Source of the DNA: an uncultured Vibrio sp.
GTDB taxonomy: Bacteria > Pseudomonadota > Gammaproteobacteria > Enterobacterales > Vibrionaceae
Assembly: GCA_947504195.1 (NCBI GenBank)
Contig: CANNGN010000003.1
Location: 62,001-126,000 of the forward strand
Length of the DNA stretch: 64,000 nt
Reading direction: 5' to 3'
Part shown: positions 35,379 to 44,670 of the stretch, in pieces
Layout of the letters: every line of letters starts with the position of its first letter
Numbering within the stretch: position 1 is the stretch's first letter
Made by a program: the position numbers and the translations under genes
Notes under the pieces: model-generated
Told to the model about the DNA's origin: nothing
Database searches by the model: none
Seen by the model: the letters and a program-made list of their open reading frames with translations, nothing else

Positions 35379-36848
35379 CTAATGCTTTTTATGTAATACC
35401 ACTTCACCTTTTACCAATGCTTTAAATAAGGGTAAATCATATTGATATTTACGTTGAACATCAGTGAAAATGCGTTTAGCTTCTTGTTTAAGTTCAACAA
35501 CAGCTAAATTCCGTAATTCAGTTGCTTCTTTGCGTTCGACATCGAGCAATGTTCTTTGAATGATTTGTTGTGCATTGGCGGTAAATGATTGCATTGCCGT
35601 TTCTTTAATCCCGCCTACAAAGTTTTTATCGTAACCCACACCAAACATTTTATTAAATGCCTTCGACAATAGTTCTTTCTGATTGAGCCCTGCATCGATA
35701 ACTTGTGTTACTTTACTCAACTGCTTACTCAAAGATGAAGGCATTGAATACAGATCATACACTCGACCAGTAATCGAACCTTGATCGGCAATATTGCCAC
35801 CAACTAACAAATTAGTTTGGCGGGGGTTTTTCATATATTGAAACTGTCTAATAATATAAGCGGGCTCGACGGTCGCTTTATCAGACTCTTTTCCAATAAT
35901 ATAACTACTTAACTCTTGCCAGCTTTGCCAGTTTTGATCACGAGCACACACAGCAAAGATACCTTCTTCTTTTACCGTACAAGGTGTATAGGGATGAGGC
36001 CACCAACCCGCACCACCATCACGTCCATTTTTAGTTGAACCATAAACTCCTTTATACTTTTCGCGATTAAAGGTTTTGATTGATTGAAGTGATTTCTGTC
36101 CGCAAACATCACACACACAAGGCTCATCTTTAATGTTAAAACCAATATGATAAGCCAACGCAAATAAACCCCTATTTAATCCGATTTTAGGGGCTTGATA
36201 GATATCTCCCGTCATGGGTGATACCCACATAGGCGTTTGATCCGCATCTTTATCAAGCTGTGTAGATTCAGTAAAATAATCTTTAGCGATAGTATTGCTT
36301 AATAATGTTTGCTTTAAATTATCGCCAGCGATCAACGTCGTTATTGCACCGCCGCCACGAATGCCTGTCGCTCCTGTTTTACTAAAGCACTCTCCTTTTA
36401 TATTCATGTGTAGGTTATAGTTCAAAACATGCATACAATCTGGACAGCTTGTTTCTGCTTTTTCTCTTTCAGAAAAAAGCCCACTCGCATTACCTGATGT
36501 ACCACACTCTATACCAGATAATATCTTAGTAATTGGAGCATCAAATTTTTTTGATCCAATAGTCGACTTTGACTGCATAAAACAATCACTTTCAAACCAT
36601 TGGCTGTCTATATTTTGTAACGCATGATCATATTGTTCGGCAGTTAACCCTACTTTTAAGTAGCTTTTAAGTTCATTAACAGTGGGTTGTAGCACAACCG
36701 TGGTCAGTGAACTTAATAGTTGCAACATCGCCAATTGAACTTCATCAAAGTAATACTGCAATTGATAATCTTCATTACTCGTCAACAGTGTTTTTAGCGA
36801 TACCTTGCCTTGATTGGTTGAAATAAACGCATCTTTAAGTAAGTTCAT
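35379..36848 (-). CDS. cse1: Cascade large subunit Cse1 (CasA), type I-E
   Basis: 489-residue large subunit of the Cascade surveillance complex, which recognises the PAM and recruits Cas3. Visible features are paired cysteine motifs CPDC and CDVC (a zinc-binding element of Cse1), the glycine-rich GATGIRGGGAITTLI loop and the GGAGWWPHPYTPC segment. The ATG at 36848 is preferred to a TTG one codon upstream. It overlaps cas5 by 14 bases. Its place is unusual: E. coli-type loci put cse1 directly after cas3, but here it is the last effector gene before cas1. Confidence 0.92.
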   Translation of the reverse strand: MNLLKDAFISTNQGKVSLKTLLTSNEDYQLQYYFDEVQLAMLQLLSSLTTVVLQPTVNELKSYLKVGLTAEQYDHALQNIDSQWFESDCFMQSKSTIGSKKFDAPITKILSGIECGTSGNASGLFSEREKAETSCPDCMHVLNYNLHMNIKGECFSKTGATGIRGGGAITTLIAGDNLKQTLLSNTIAKDYFTESTQLDKDADQTPMWVSPMTGDIYQAPKIGLNRGLFALAYHIGFNIKDEPCVCDVCGQKSLQSIKTFNREKYKGVYGSTKNGRDGGAGWWPHPYTPCTVKEEGIFAVCARDQNWQSWQELSSYIIGKESDKATVEPAYIIRQFQYMKNPRQTNLLVGGNIADQGSITGRVYDLYSMPSSLSKQLSKVTQVIDAGLNQKELLSKAFNKMFGVGYDKNFVGGIKETAMQSFTANAQQIIQRTLLDVERKEATELRNLAVVELKQEAKRIFTDVQRKYQYDLPLFKALVKGEVVLHKKH

Positions 36849-37494
36849 CAATTTCTTCCTTTGACTCTTGTCTTATTTGCCCACAAACAAACACAGTACG
36901 CATAGCGTATTTGCGTGGCGTTGCAGTGATCTGGTCACGAACTTGCAACATCGCGACTTGATTTTCACCGTTGACATCACTAAAAATTTGTCCGTTTTCG
37001 TTATATTTAATTAAGGCATCGGCAGGGTTATCATCATCCGTTACCGCTTCAAATAGAGGGCGCGTTAACGGGCAGGATTTCCGACCTTGAAATAAGCCAA
37101 ATTCAGGATTTTTAACGTTTCCTGTCAATGTATTAATGACTGTTTCATCGGCTGTAATAGCAAAGGTATATTCACTATCACACCAATATTCTCGGTAGGT
37201 TGGTTTAGGGTTTCCTTTTTGAATCTTCCCATACGGGCTACGAAAGTTTTGCACGGTATGGTAATCGACTATTTTTTCACCGGATTTATTCACTTGTACC
37301 GCAATTTTAAGTTGTTGAGATAAATCATATAGTTCAGAAAATCGTTCCCGGGTAATCCCCTTTGCAGCACCTAATAAGCCCATAATGGCTGATCTCGTAG
37401 GGAAATGACTTACTCTACGATGGACATCAAAGGTCTGCAGCCCATAAGCCGACATGCCTTCTGTTTTCAATATCAGTGTTTTCATGCGTTTCAT
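36835..37494 (-). CDS. cas5: Cascade subunit Cas5e (CasD)
   Basis: 219-residue RAMP-family subunit that caps the 5' handle of the crRNA. The Cas5 N-terminal pattern KTLILKTEGMSAYGLQTF is followed by RVSHFPTRSAIMGLLGAAKG, the classical Cas5e motif. A second ATG at 37485 has better spacing from GGGA and may be the real start, which would remove three residues. It follows cas7 by 12 bases. Confidence 0.95.
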   Translation of the reverse strand: MKRMKTLILKTEGMSAYGLQTFDVHRRVSHFPTRSAIMGLLGAAKGITRERFSELYDLSQQLKIAVQVNKSGEKIVDYHTVQNFRSPYGKIQKGNPKPTYREYWCDSEYTFAITADETVINTLTGNVKNPEFGLFQGRKSCPLTRPLFEAVTDDDNPADALIKYNENGQIFSDVNGENQVAMLQVRDQITATPRKYAMRTVFVCGQIRQESKEEIDELT

Positions 37495-37506
37495 CCCAAT
37501 ATTAGC

Positions 37507-38532
37507 TTAAAAACGAATATCACCGATGGTGTCTACTAATTCGATCATCTCACTTTGTGTGCTATCAGTTAGGTCTAAAGCAATTGCTTTTGAATCAAGC
37601 TCGTAAGCTTTACATAGTTTTTCATAATGTTTTACCAAGGCAATAATCGAGTTTTCCATTACGTCGCCATTATTGGCAATTGCTTTTCTAAAGGCATTAG
37701 CCAGTGAAATAGGTTGATTGGATTGTGCTGCCATCACAAAGTCAGCTTGGTTATAAGCTGCAAATGTTTTTTGTTTCGCATTCGGTGTGACTTGGGCAAA
37801 GCAACGGATCATGGTATTAACGATAGTGCTAACATCTTCAATGCTCGCTTTGACATTTTTCGCTAATAAATCAACATTGATTGATGCATAGCGATAAAAA
37901 ACACCAGCGCTAAATTCAGTGGTACCAATGTGTCCTGATCCTTGTTCCGCTAGATCATCACAAGCGGTAAACCAATCAACTTCAATATCTGCGTCATGTG
38001 TGGTTACACTGTGCGCAACACTCATTGCGGCTTCAACATTACGTTGCGGGCAACTTGCATCCATACGCCCAGATAATGCGACATCATAAGTTGGAATTTG
38101 CACTATTTTTTTAAGTTCTTTTAATTCCGTGCCTTCCTTTACCATGTTAATTGCTTCGCGTATGGCACCAATCGCATAGGGTTGAACCGCATCAAAATGT
38201 CGCGTTGTTTCTCCCGTTTCTTTATTTTTTTCACTTTTTACTTTTGATCCCATATTCAGCAACACATCTTCAATCAACTTAGGCTCTATGTCTGGCATTT
38301 CTTGTTTACACAAAGCAAGAAGCTCATCCATTTTGTTGGTACGAATTGAAGTTTCAGCAACCGCCTCTCCATAAAGATCACTTTGACGAATAGCGCGTTT
38401 TAAACATTGGCTGGAAATACGGCTACGGACTGTACCACCAAAAACAGCTGTTTTTTGCATACCGGAATCATCACGGTTCATCATTGATGACGGGTGAGAA
38501 ATAAGTGTGTGAATGTTTATAAATGTAGTCAT
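37507..38532 (-). CDS. cas7: Cascade backbone subunit Cas7e (CasC/Cse4)
   Basis: 341-residue backbone protein present in several copies along the crRNA. Family motifs are FINIHTLISHPSSMMNRDDSGMQK (split: FINIHTLISHPSS then MMNRDDSG) at the start and FGGTVRSRISSQCLKRAIR (about 31-49). The length is near the E. coli value (363). It lies 17 bases after cse2. Confidence 0.96.
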   Translation of the reverse strand: MTTFINIHTLISHPSSMMNRDDSGMQKTAVFGGTVRSRISSQCLKRAIRQSDLYGEAVAETSIRTNKMDELLALCKQEMPDIEPKLIEDVLLNMGSKVKSEKNKETGETTRHFDAVQPYAIGAIREAINMVKEGTELKELKKIVQIPTYDVALSGRMDASCPQRNVEAAMSVAHSVTTHDADIEVDWFTACDDLAEQGSGHIGTTEFSAGVFYRYASINVDLLAKNVKASIEDVSTIVNTMIRCFAQVTPNAKQKTFAAYNQADFVMAAQSNQPISLANAFRKAIANNGDVMENSIIALVKHYEKLCKAYELDSKAIALDLTDSTQSEMIELVDTIGDIRF

Positions 38533-38549
38533 GATAATGTCCTTGTTGA

Positions 38550-38987
38550 TTATGCTCTAGTTGTTGTTTGAGTATCGTTATCAGATAAAATAAATTCTTT
38601 TAATAAGTTCCGGCGTGTATTTTCTCCCCAAAATTGCGCTAATTCTCCGAGACTATCGAGGGATATATTATTACAACGAACTAACTGCCGTTTTAGGTAG
38701 TCAATACCATTATCACCACTACGCGTTATTTGAATGATTTGTGACTCTTTCACGCCAGCCTTTAATAAAGCAGTCGCCACATTAACGCTTTGTTCATCAT
38801 TGGTTATTTTAAGCCCCACCAGCAAAAACAGAATACGTTGCGTTTGTGCTGTGTCCTTTGCACCGGTAAATTTTAAAACTCTAAAATATGCAGGTGCATC
38901 TGCTAATTTTTTCAAATTACAGCGCTTTAACTCTGCTTGTTCTCCGTTACTTAGTGCTTGATAAGCTTTGTATATTCTTTGGTACAT
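38550..38987 (-). CDS. cse2: Cascade small subunit Cse2 (CasB)
   Basis: 145-residue helical small subunit, present as a dimer in Cascade and stabilising the displaced DNA strand. The conserved RQLVRCNN motif is near residues 105-112 (LKRQLVRC). It is a little shorter than E. coli CasB (160). It sits 9 bases after cas6e. Confidence 0.9.
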   Translation of the reverse strand: MYQRIYKAYQALSNGEQAELKRCNLKKLADAPAYFRVLKFTGAKDTAQTQRILFLLVGLKITNDEQSVNVATALLKAGVKESQIIQITRSGDNGIDYLKRQLVRCNNISLDSLGELAQFWGENTRRNLLKEFILSDNDTQTTTRA

Positions 38988-38996
38988 AACCTTTCC

Positions 38997-39539
38997 TTAT
39001 TGTGTACGCGCAAGTGATAATAACCCTGCGCCTGCATGCTTTTTCCGACCGATTCCCATAACTAATGCTCGCCGTATTTGCTCGCTATCAGTCACCTGTA
39101 AAATACCTTCAAAGCAGATAAATCGACTGGTATAGGATTTTTTGCTACGTACCATTTGTTCATCCATCGCTGTCACAGTGACATTTGCACCGCTTAATTT
39201 ACGTTGCAACCATTGCACTTGTTCGTCACAATTTTTTATTTCAATGACTTTTTTACCTTGGCTTAAACACTTTGTGGGATAAGCTAATAATTTAAATTTA
39301 TAGAAACCGTCTTGAGTTACTTCTGTAATGAAAGGTTTACTCACTAATACGCTGGCCTGCTCACTAGATTTTGGCTCAGTACTGGATTGCAATAAAACCT
39401 TGCATGACTTCCCATTTACACTTTCTACCCGAAATAGATGATCACGTTTACGATCTGGCACATTGGCAAATAAAGTCCAAATGGCCTGATGTTGCTCGTA
39501 ACTATCTTTTGTATTCAGCATCACCTGAGATAAATACAT
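38997..39539 (-). CDS. cas6e: CRISPR RNA endonuclease Cas6e (CasE)
   Basis: 180-residue endoribonuclease that cuts the repeat hairpin and stays bound to the crRNA 3' end. The N-terminal MYLSQVMLNTKDSYEQHQAI contains the probable catalytic histidine (H17, equivalent to H20 in E. coli CasE). The C-terminal G-rich loop GIGRKKHAGAGLLSLA is intact. It starts 2 bases after cas3. In E. coli this gene is the last effector gene, whereas here it is the first, exchanged with cse1. Confidence 0.93.
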   Translation of the reverse strand: MYLSQVMLNTKDSYEQHQAIWTLFANVPDRKRDHLFRVESVNGKSCKVLLQSSTEPKSSEQASVLVSKPFITEVTQDGFYKFKLLAYPTKCLSQGKKVIEIKNCDEQVQWLQRKLSGANVTVTAMDEQMVRSKKSYTSRFICFEGILQVTDSEQIRRALVMGIGRKKHAGAGLLSLARTQ

Positions 39540-39541
39540 AG

Positions 39542-41998
39542 TTAATTCCCTGTGGTTAATTCATCAATAAGATCAGCGGTAATAACGCCCATCTCGTTAT
39601 AAACAATGTCTTTATCGACTATCGCCTTGTAGCAATAATAGTTTTCGTCTTTTTGGCCTTGGGTATGTTTGCTTGCCAGTGCCACGGTATTTTTTTCTCT
39701 GTCTTGTTGTTCGTTAAAATCACCACCATGTAACAACTCTCCATTATTTTTAAATAACACAACGGTTGCGCTCATTTCGCCATCACGGGTTAACATCGCA
39801 CAACGTGGGTCAACATCATTAAGTGGTTTAGATTGCAAATTACTTAGACTACGAGCGGTATAATTATTACCATCGGACTTGATACTGTATTCATCAGCAA
39901 CAACTGTTAATACATCAGGTTCACCTGCTATAGCTTGTTCATCATGAACATAATCAATCGCTTCACGGTAACAATCAGGAAAAGCTAATTGTTTGAGAGG
40001 GGAAATATATTGCTCAGTTCGATAAAGTAAACGCGTATTTTGGTATACGTATCCACTGCCTTGATAATGATGTTTTAATTGTTCCACCGTTGTATCTTCG
40101 GTAATTTCTGTTTCTGGTAAGAGAGTGATAAATAAAGGTGCTTTAACGGCATTTGTTCGTGAGCATAAAGAGGTATTCATTCGATTATGTCGCCATAACC
40201 GTCCCATTCGTTGCATTAAAAATTCAATAGGAGCTATTTGACTGATTAACACATCAAAGTCTAGATCTAGCGATTGCTCAATCACTTGCGTTGCGATTAA
40301 TAATCGACCACTTCTTTGGGCATCTTTACCGTAATCCTTGAGCGCTTTATCTTCTAATTTTTTTCTATCATTAAAGGTGTAACGCGCATGAAATAGATCA
40401 ACCGTTAATCTTGGGAAGCTCTCTTTTATTTGATGATATAACCGTTGCGCATCTTTGACGGTATTGCAGATAATGCCGACCATAGCTCCTTCAGTTACCC
40501 AATCATTGACTTGGGTCCGTTGTTCTTCAGTAGGCAATAAAGTTTTACTAAACCAAGTTTTTATTGATACAGTTTTATTTGTTTCTTGTTTAGGTAGTGT
40601 TAATTCTTGAGTCTGAGCAGATAAATCGGTGTGGCTAATTAATGGGTAAGCATTACTTTGTGAGTCACCTTTATAAGTTGAAAGTAATTTTTCTTTTAAG
40701 TCTCTTGGTAAAGTTGCAGAAAGTAAAATAGCACTTGAATATGCTTGATGTTGCCCTTTCAATACTTGTTCAATTAACCCCATCATATAGGCATCAAAAC
40801 TATGAATTTCATCCAGTATTAACACTGATTTTCGAGTACCAAAAGAACGAACAAATTGATGACGAATACCCAATACTCCCATGAGTATTTGATCGATTGT
40901 AGCCACTGACATCGAACCTAAAAACGCACGTTTATTTGATTGATGAAGAAATCCGCTTTCATCAGTCATTATGTATTTGGATTTACCGTGAGCAAGGGTT
41001 GTTGATGCATCAGGGAACAGTTTATTCGTAGCTTCGCCAATACGTGAAAACAAACCGTTTGCAGTTGCCTGCGTTGGTAAGCCAAAGACTATTCCATCAG
41101 CTAAACCCGCTTGAATTAATAAAGATGCATAAGCCAATGCGAATTCTGTTTTTCCTGAACCTGTATCTGATTCAACTATCGTCAAGCCTGATTTTATTGG
41201 CATGTTAATTAATAAAGTTTGAATACCACGTGGCGCATAATTCTTAAATAAATAATCAAAACCTGCACCCTGTAGTTTTTCAATCATGCCTGTTTCTAAT
41301 AATGCGACTTTCGCCCTTGGTAACGCATCTTTGTAATACTGATATAAATTAAGAGTCTGATCTGCTGTAAAGTTTGTCATAGAAGAGCCAACCCAATCAG
41401 AAATGCTACATAACCCTGCTAACATCGGAATGTCACCTACATCAGGAATATCATCTAATTTGCAAAATTCAAGACAAAATTCTACCCATTCCTTTCGCGC
41501 TAGTTCATCTAATTCACAAAGTTCTTCGTCCGCATCTGGATCATCATAATTAAAGGAAGTATCACAATAACCATGATGACCAGCTACTGCTTTCATCGCA
41601 TCGTTAGTATTATACATTTCACTAAACTGCTTATAACCACAGGAGCCATGAGAATAATAAGTAATATCAGGTTCAACTTCCCATTCATCTCCTTGTAAAA
41701 TTTGTCGAATATCTTCACGAAAGTTTTGAAAGCGAGCATCGAATTTTCCCAAATCATGTAGCAAAATAAAGAATAAACAAATACGCCTTGCATCGTCGGT
41801 TGTTATATCTAGATAGGATGTGATTTGTTGCAATAATGTATTCGATTCAGTTAACCAAACATCAGCAACAGCAGCTACATCTAAACAATGAAAAACTAAC
41901 AAGTGATAATCGGAACATTCATTGCCGTTTTCATCTTTTTTAGCTTTGCCCCAGTATTTAAATATGCTCTTCAAATCAGATGGCGAGAAGTCGTTCAT
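39542..41998 (-). CDS. cas3: CRISPR nuclease-helicase Cas3
   Basis: 818-residue effector that unwinds and degrades target DNA. It has an N-terminal HD nuclease domain with H37, H81-D82 (LLHDLGKFDARF) and H141-H142. The superfamily 2 helicase follows, with Walker A ESDTGSGKT (276-284), DEIH box (396-399), SATLPRDL (about 434) and the QRMGRLWRH motif VI. All catalytic motifs look intact. It is the first gene of the cas operon. A 90-base gap separates it from the WYL regulator gene upstream. Confidence 0.97.
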   Translation of the reverse strand: MNDFSPSDLKSIFKYWGKAKKDENGNECSDYHLLVFHCLDVAAVADVWLTESNTLLQQITSYLDITTDDARRICLFFILLHDLGKFDARFQNFREDIRQILQGDEWEVEPDITYYSHGSCGYKQFSEMYNTNDAMKAVAGHHGYCDTSFNYDDPDADEELCELDELARKEWVEFCLEFCKLDDIPDVGDIPMLAGLCSISDWVGSSMTNFTADQTLNLYQYYKDALPRAKVALLETGMIEKLQGAGFDYLFKNYAPRGIQTLLINMPIKSGLTIVESDTGSGKTEFALAYASLLIQAGLADGIVFGLPTQATANGLFSRIGEATNKLFPDASTTLAHGKSKYIMTDESGFLHQSNKRAFLGSMSVATIDQILMGVLGIRHQFVRSFGTRKSVLILDEIHSFDAYMMGLIEQVLKGQHQAYSSAILLSATLPRDLKEKLLSTYKGDSQSNAYPLISHTDLSAQTQELTLPKQETNKTVSIKTWFSKTLLPTEEQRTQVNDWVTEGAMVGIICNTVKDAQRLYHQIKESFPRLTVDLFHARYTFNDRKKLEDKALKDYGKDAQRSGRLLIATQVIEQSLDLDFDVLISQIAPIEFLMQRMGRLWRHNRMNTSLCSRTNAVKAPLFITLLPETEITEDTTVEQLKHHYQGSGYVYQNTRLLYRTEQYISPLKQLAFPDCYREAIDYVHDEQAIAGEPDVLTVVADEYSIKSDGNNYTARSLSNLQSKPLNDVDPRCAMLTRDGEMSATVVLFKNNGELLHGGDFNEQQDREKNTVALASKHTQGQKDENYYCYKAIVDKDIVYNEMGVITADLIDELTTGN

Positions 41999-42088
41999 AT
42001 AAGACCTACTTATGTGCGATTTAATAATTAAATACAGTAATCCTCAGATACAATGTCCACAACACTGTAATTAAACACATGTCGAAAA

Positions 42089-42913
42089 TTAGGTAGGTTT
42101 TGGTAGGAATGGCGTTATACTTTTGCGGCACTTTGGTGTTAACACAATCTGTTGTTCTTCTGGGGAATCTTTATACTGGTCTAAACGTAATCGTAGTAGC
42201 AGGTAATTAACGAGGGCCGCTCGGGTTTTAATTATTTTTTTATTGTTCTTCATTTGAAAATCGTTCGCGATAATCTTTTGTTGTTCTTGAGTTAGACCTG
42301 GATCAGGAATGATTTCAATATCTGTAAATGTATTCCATAAGAGGTCTTTTTCTTTATCCACTAATGCTGGCCCCTCAAACTCAGCGATACCATTAAATCG
42401 AGATAATACAAAATCTCTAAACTCTGTATTTTTACGGCAATAAGCGCGAACATGCCAACGTAATCCATCAAAAATAAGGGTATGAGGCTCAATGATTCTA
42501 TCTAAGTAATCCGGGCTAGTTAATGAGATATAACCAATATCAATTGCCAATTTTTCTCGTATTGCTTTTAAAATAGGCCTGACTGATTTTGCATTTATAT
42601 TTCTAAATGGTGCTTCAACTTCTTCAACGTTTTCGGTAATAGATTTTCCTGTCGTTTGCATAATAAGCTTTAAATAATAATCAAAATTACCAACATCCGT
42701 TATAGCGTTAAATCTATCAGTAATAACTCTGGCTTTTGCTGAAGAGTCATAAATAAGATTTTCAGGAAGCTTGTGATCGTACTCTCTTAATATTGTAGAG
42801 GCTGTATCACGCGACAAATAAAAATACCGCATCAGGTGCGTTGCATTTATTTGCCCCTCCCACCACACGATAGATTCAATATAATTAAAATAATCTTGGT
42901 CTGATATTTTCAT
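42089..42913 (-). CDS. WYL-domain transcriptional regulator of the CRISPR locus
   Basis: Putative regulator of 274 residues from ATG at 42913. The frame stays open to a GTG at 43069, giving 326 residues, but those extra residues (hydrophobic, low complexity) have no ribosome site. The N-terminal part looks like a winged helix (VWWEGQINATHLMRYFYLSR DTASTIL), split here. The WYL domain at about 120-200 contains IEPHTLIFDGLRWHVRAYCR, a clear WYL signature, followed by a WCX-like C-terminus. WYL proteins often sense ligands or nucleic acids and accompany CRISPR-Cas operons. Same strand and directly upstream of cas3, so cas-operon control is likely but inferred. Confidence 0.85.
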   Translation of the reverse strand: MKISDQDYFNYIESIVWWEGQINATHLMRYFYLSRDTASTILREYDHKLPENLIYDSSAKARVITDRFNAITDVGNFDYYLKLIMQTTGKSITENVEEVEAPFRNINAKSVRPILKAIREKLAIDIGYISLTSPDYLDRIIEPHTLIFDGLRWHVRAYCRKNTEFRDFVLSRFNGIAEFEGPALVDKEKDLLWNTFTDIEIIPDPGLTQEQQKIIANDFQMKNNKKIIKTRAALVNYLLLRLRLDQYKDSPEEQQIVLTPKCRKSITPFLPKPT

Positions 42914-43186
42914 TTGATGATTTATATTAAAGAAAAAATATATAAAACCACAGACAAAGTTATGATTCAACGAGATTGGATTAAAATTTTGAATCGAACT
43001 AACTATCACTGTTCTAAGTAACTCATTGAATATATTTGGATATAAATCAGAGAGACTTAGACTTGTCACTAGCCCATACCGCTAACAACAAGCCAAACTC
43101 AATGAGCTATCTACCCAATAACCATTTGAATTAAATACCATTTATAGTATGGTCAAAATAAGTGATCACGAATAATTTTGGTTTTT

Positions 43187-44038
43187 ATGGAAAACAATAT
43201 TGGGTTAGTTTTAGAAGGCGGCGGTTTTAGAGGATTATATACCGCAGGAATTCTTCACTACTTCGCAGAAAAAGGATTGGAATTTCCGTACATCATTGGC
43301 GTTTCTATGGGCGCGAGCAATGCGACCAATTACCTTGCGAAACAGACTCAACGGAACCTCGACGTTCCTTATGCCTTTATAAATGATAAGAGATACATCA
43401 GCTATCGACGTTTATTGAGGAAAGGGGAACTATTTGGAATGGACTTTATTTTTAACGACATCCCAAATTCACTTATCCCCTTTGATTACAGCACTTTTTT
43501 CGAGTCCAATCAGCGCTTAATCTATGTCACAACCGACTGTGACACTGGCAATGCTTACTACGTTGCGAACACCGATAATGAGACGTCGTTTAAGGCACTA
43601 GAAGCATCTACCAGTTTGCCTTTTGCGGCTAAAATGGTTGCACTGCACGGAAAGCAACTACTCGATGGCGGAATTAGTAACCCCATTCCGATTGAAAAGG
43701 CGCTTGAGGATGGTTGTGAAAAACTCGTTGTGATTCTAACTCAACCAAAAGGCTACCGAAAGTCACCTTTTACGGCAAAGTACTTGGCACAACTGAAGTA
43801 TAAACGCTACCCAAAGTTAGTTGATCTGCTTTTAACGAGACACCATATCTATAACCAACAACTGGATTTACTCGAACAACTTGAAAAGCAAGGTCGTGCT
43901 TTGATTATTCGCCCAGGCAGTAAACTGCCTATCAGCCGAACAGAGAAAAACAAAAATAAACTCAAAGAATCATTTGATCTTGGTTTCCAAAAAGGTAACG
44001 AAGTACACGACACCTTATTCAAGTTTATTAGTGAATAG
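43187..44038 (+). CDS. Patatin-like phospholipase (YjjU/RssA group)
   Basis: Predicted serine acyl hydrolase of 283 residues. The oxyanion hole is GGGFRG (near residue 11), the nucleophile elbow GVSMGAS and the catalytic aspartate is in DGGISNPIP. Together these make the complete Ser-Asp dyad of patatins. ATG at 43187 is chosen over a TTG three codons earlier. The C-terminal half resembles E. coli YjjU, a housekeeping protein of unclear role. It is divergent from the CRISPR regulator gene. No cyclic-nucleotide synthase is nearby, so a CBASS effector role is not supported. Confidence 0.88.
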   Translation: MENNIGLVLEGGGFRGLYTAGILHYFAEKGLEFPYIIGVSMGASNATNYLAKQTQRNLDVPYAFINDKRYISYRRLLRKGELFGMDFIFNDIPNSLIPFDYSTFFESNQRLIYVTTDCDTGNAYYVANTDNETSFKALEASTSLPFAAKMVALHGKQLLDGGISNPIPIEKALEDGCEKLVVILTQPKGYRKSPFTAKYLAQLKYKRYPKLVDLLLTRHHIYNQQLDLLEQLEKQGRALIIRPGSKLPISRTEKNKNKLKESFDLGFQKGNEVHDTLFKFISE

Positions 44039-44094
44039 CCGCCTTCATAGCGTGCCCTCTTGGATACGATCTAGATAACATTCGTTGAGCTTTA

Positions 44095-44523
44095 TCATGA
44101 ATGATATTTGGCTGCATCAAGCTCTAAGGCTCTTCTTTGTCTCTCTAAGTCTCGAACACAACTGTCACAAGGTGGGTACTTTCGTGCCAATTCGAGCAAT
44201 GGAGGTAATGTAAGTCTCATAGCGCTTCGACCAATCAATTTCTGCTCGTCATCTGCTTGCTTGCAATTCGCCATATGCAATACAGAGCGGTGTGGAATTA
44301 ATAAACATTGTTGCGCCAGTTCAATTTCACCATCTTGCAGGTATAGCCTTGATAATTTCTGGTAGCTGGCTATCCAACCACGTAAAGAATCAACACATTT
44401 AGGGTTACGAGTTAATTCTCTTTCAAGAGTATAAATAATATCTCTGCATTGTTGCTCATGGTCGGCCAAGTAATCTGTCTGAGACGATGGTGAATCTGCC
44501 GTGATACTAGAAAATTGATTCAT
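44095..44523 (-). CDS. Hypothetical protein with Fur-box promoter
   Basis: 142-residue protein without a recognised family. It starts MNQFSSITADSPSSQTDYLA; the ATG at 44523 has AAAGGT upstream, whereas a longer frame to 44559 would run through the Fur box. The central part is helical and TPR-like in look (SYQKLSRLYLQDGEIELAQQ). A cysteine pair occurs in YPPCDSCVRD near the end. It has no signal peptide. A near-consensus Fur box covers its promoter, so it should be induced under iron starvation. Its exact function is unknown. Confidence 0.75.
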   Translation of the reverse strand: MNQFSSITADSPSSQTDYLADHEQQCRDIIYTLERELTRNPKCVDSLRGWIASYQKLSRLYLQDGEIELAQQCLLIPHRSVLHMANCKQADDEQKLIGRSAMRLTLPPLLELARKYPPCDSCVRDLERQRRALELDAAKYHS

Positions 44524-44537
44524 AGAAAATACCTTTT

Positions 44538-44558
44538 TGATAATGAGTATAATTATCA
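44538..44558 (-). promoter_or_regulatory. Fur box upstream of the hypothetical gene
   Basis: TGATAAT-N7-ATTATCA, perfect outer arms. The inner 19 bases match the classical Fur consensus at 16 of 19 positions. The box begins 15 bases before the chosen ATG, in promoter position. The same arm architecture occurs in the heme-locus promoter at 53399-53419. Confidence 0.85.
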
Positions 44559-44670
44559 TTTGTATTTCTATATCTGTAAAGGTTTTCTTTATAAAAAGGA
44601 TGAATGACCCGTAAATTAGTCGCTATCACAACAGCCTGTCGGGATATTCGTACATGGCTCTATTACTTTG

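Noticed and set aside
43187..44038. Patatin gene beside CRISPR-Cas as a possible CBASS or other defence effector
   Set aside because: It resembles the widespread YjjU/RssA group, and no cyclic-nucleotide synthase, STING-like or other defence partner gene is near.
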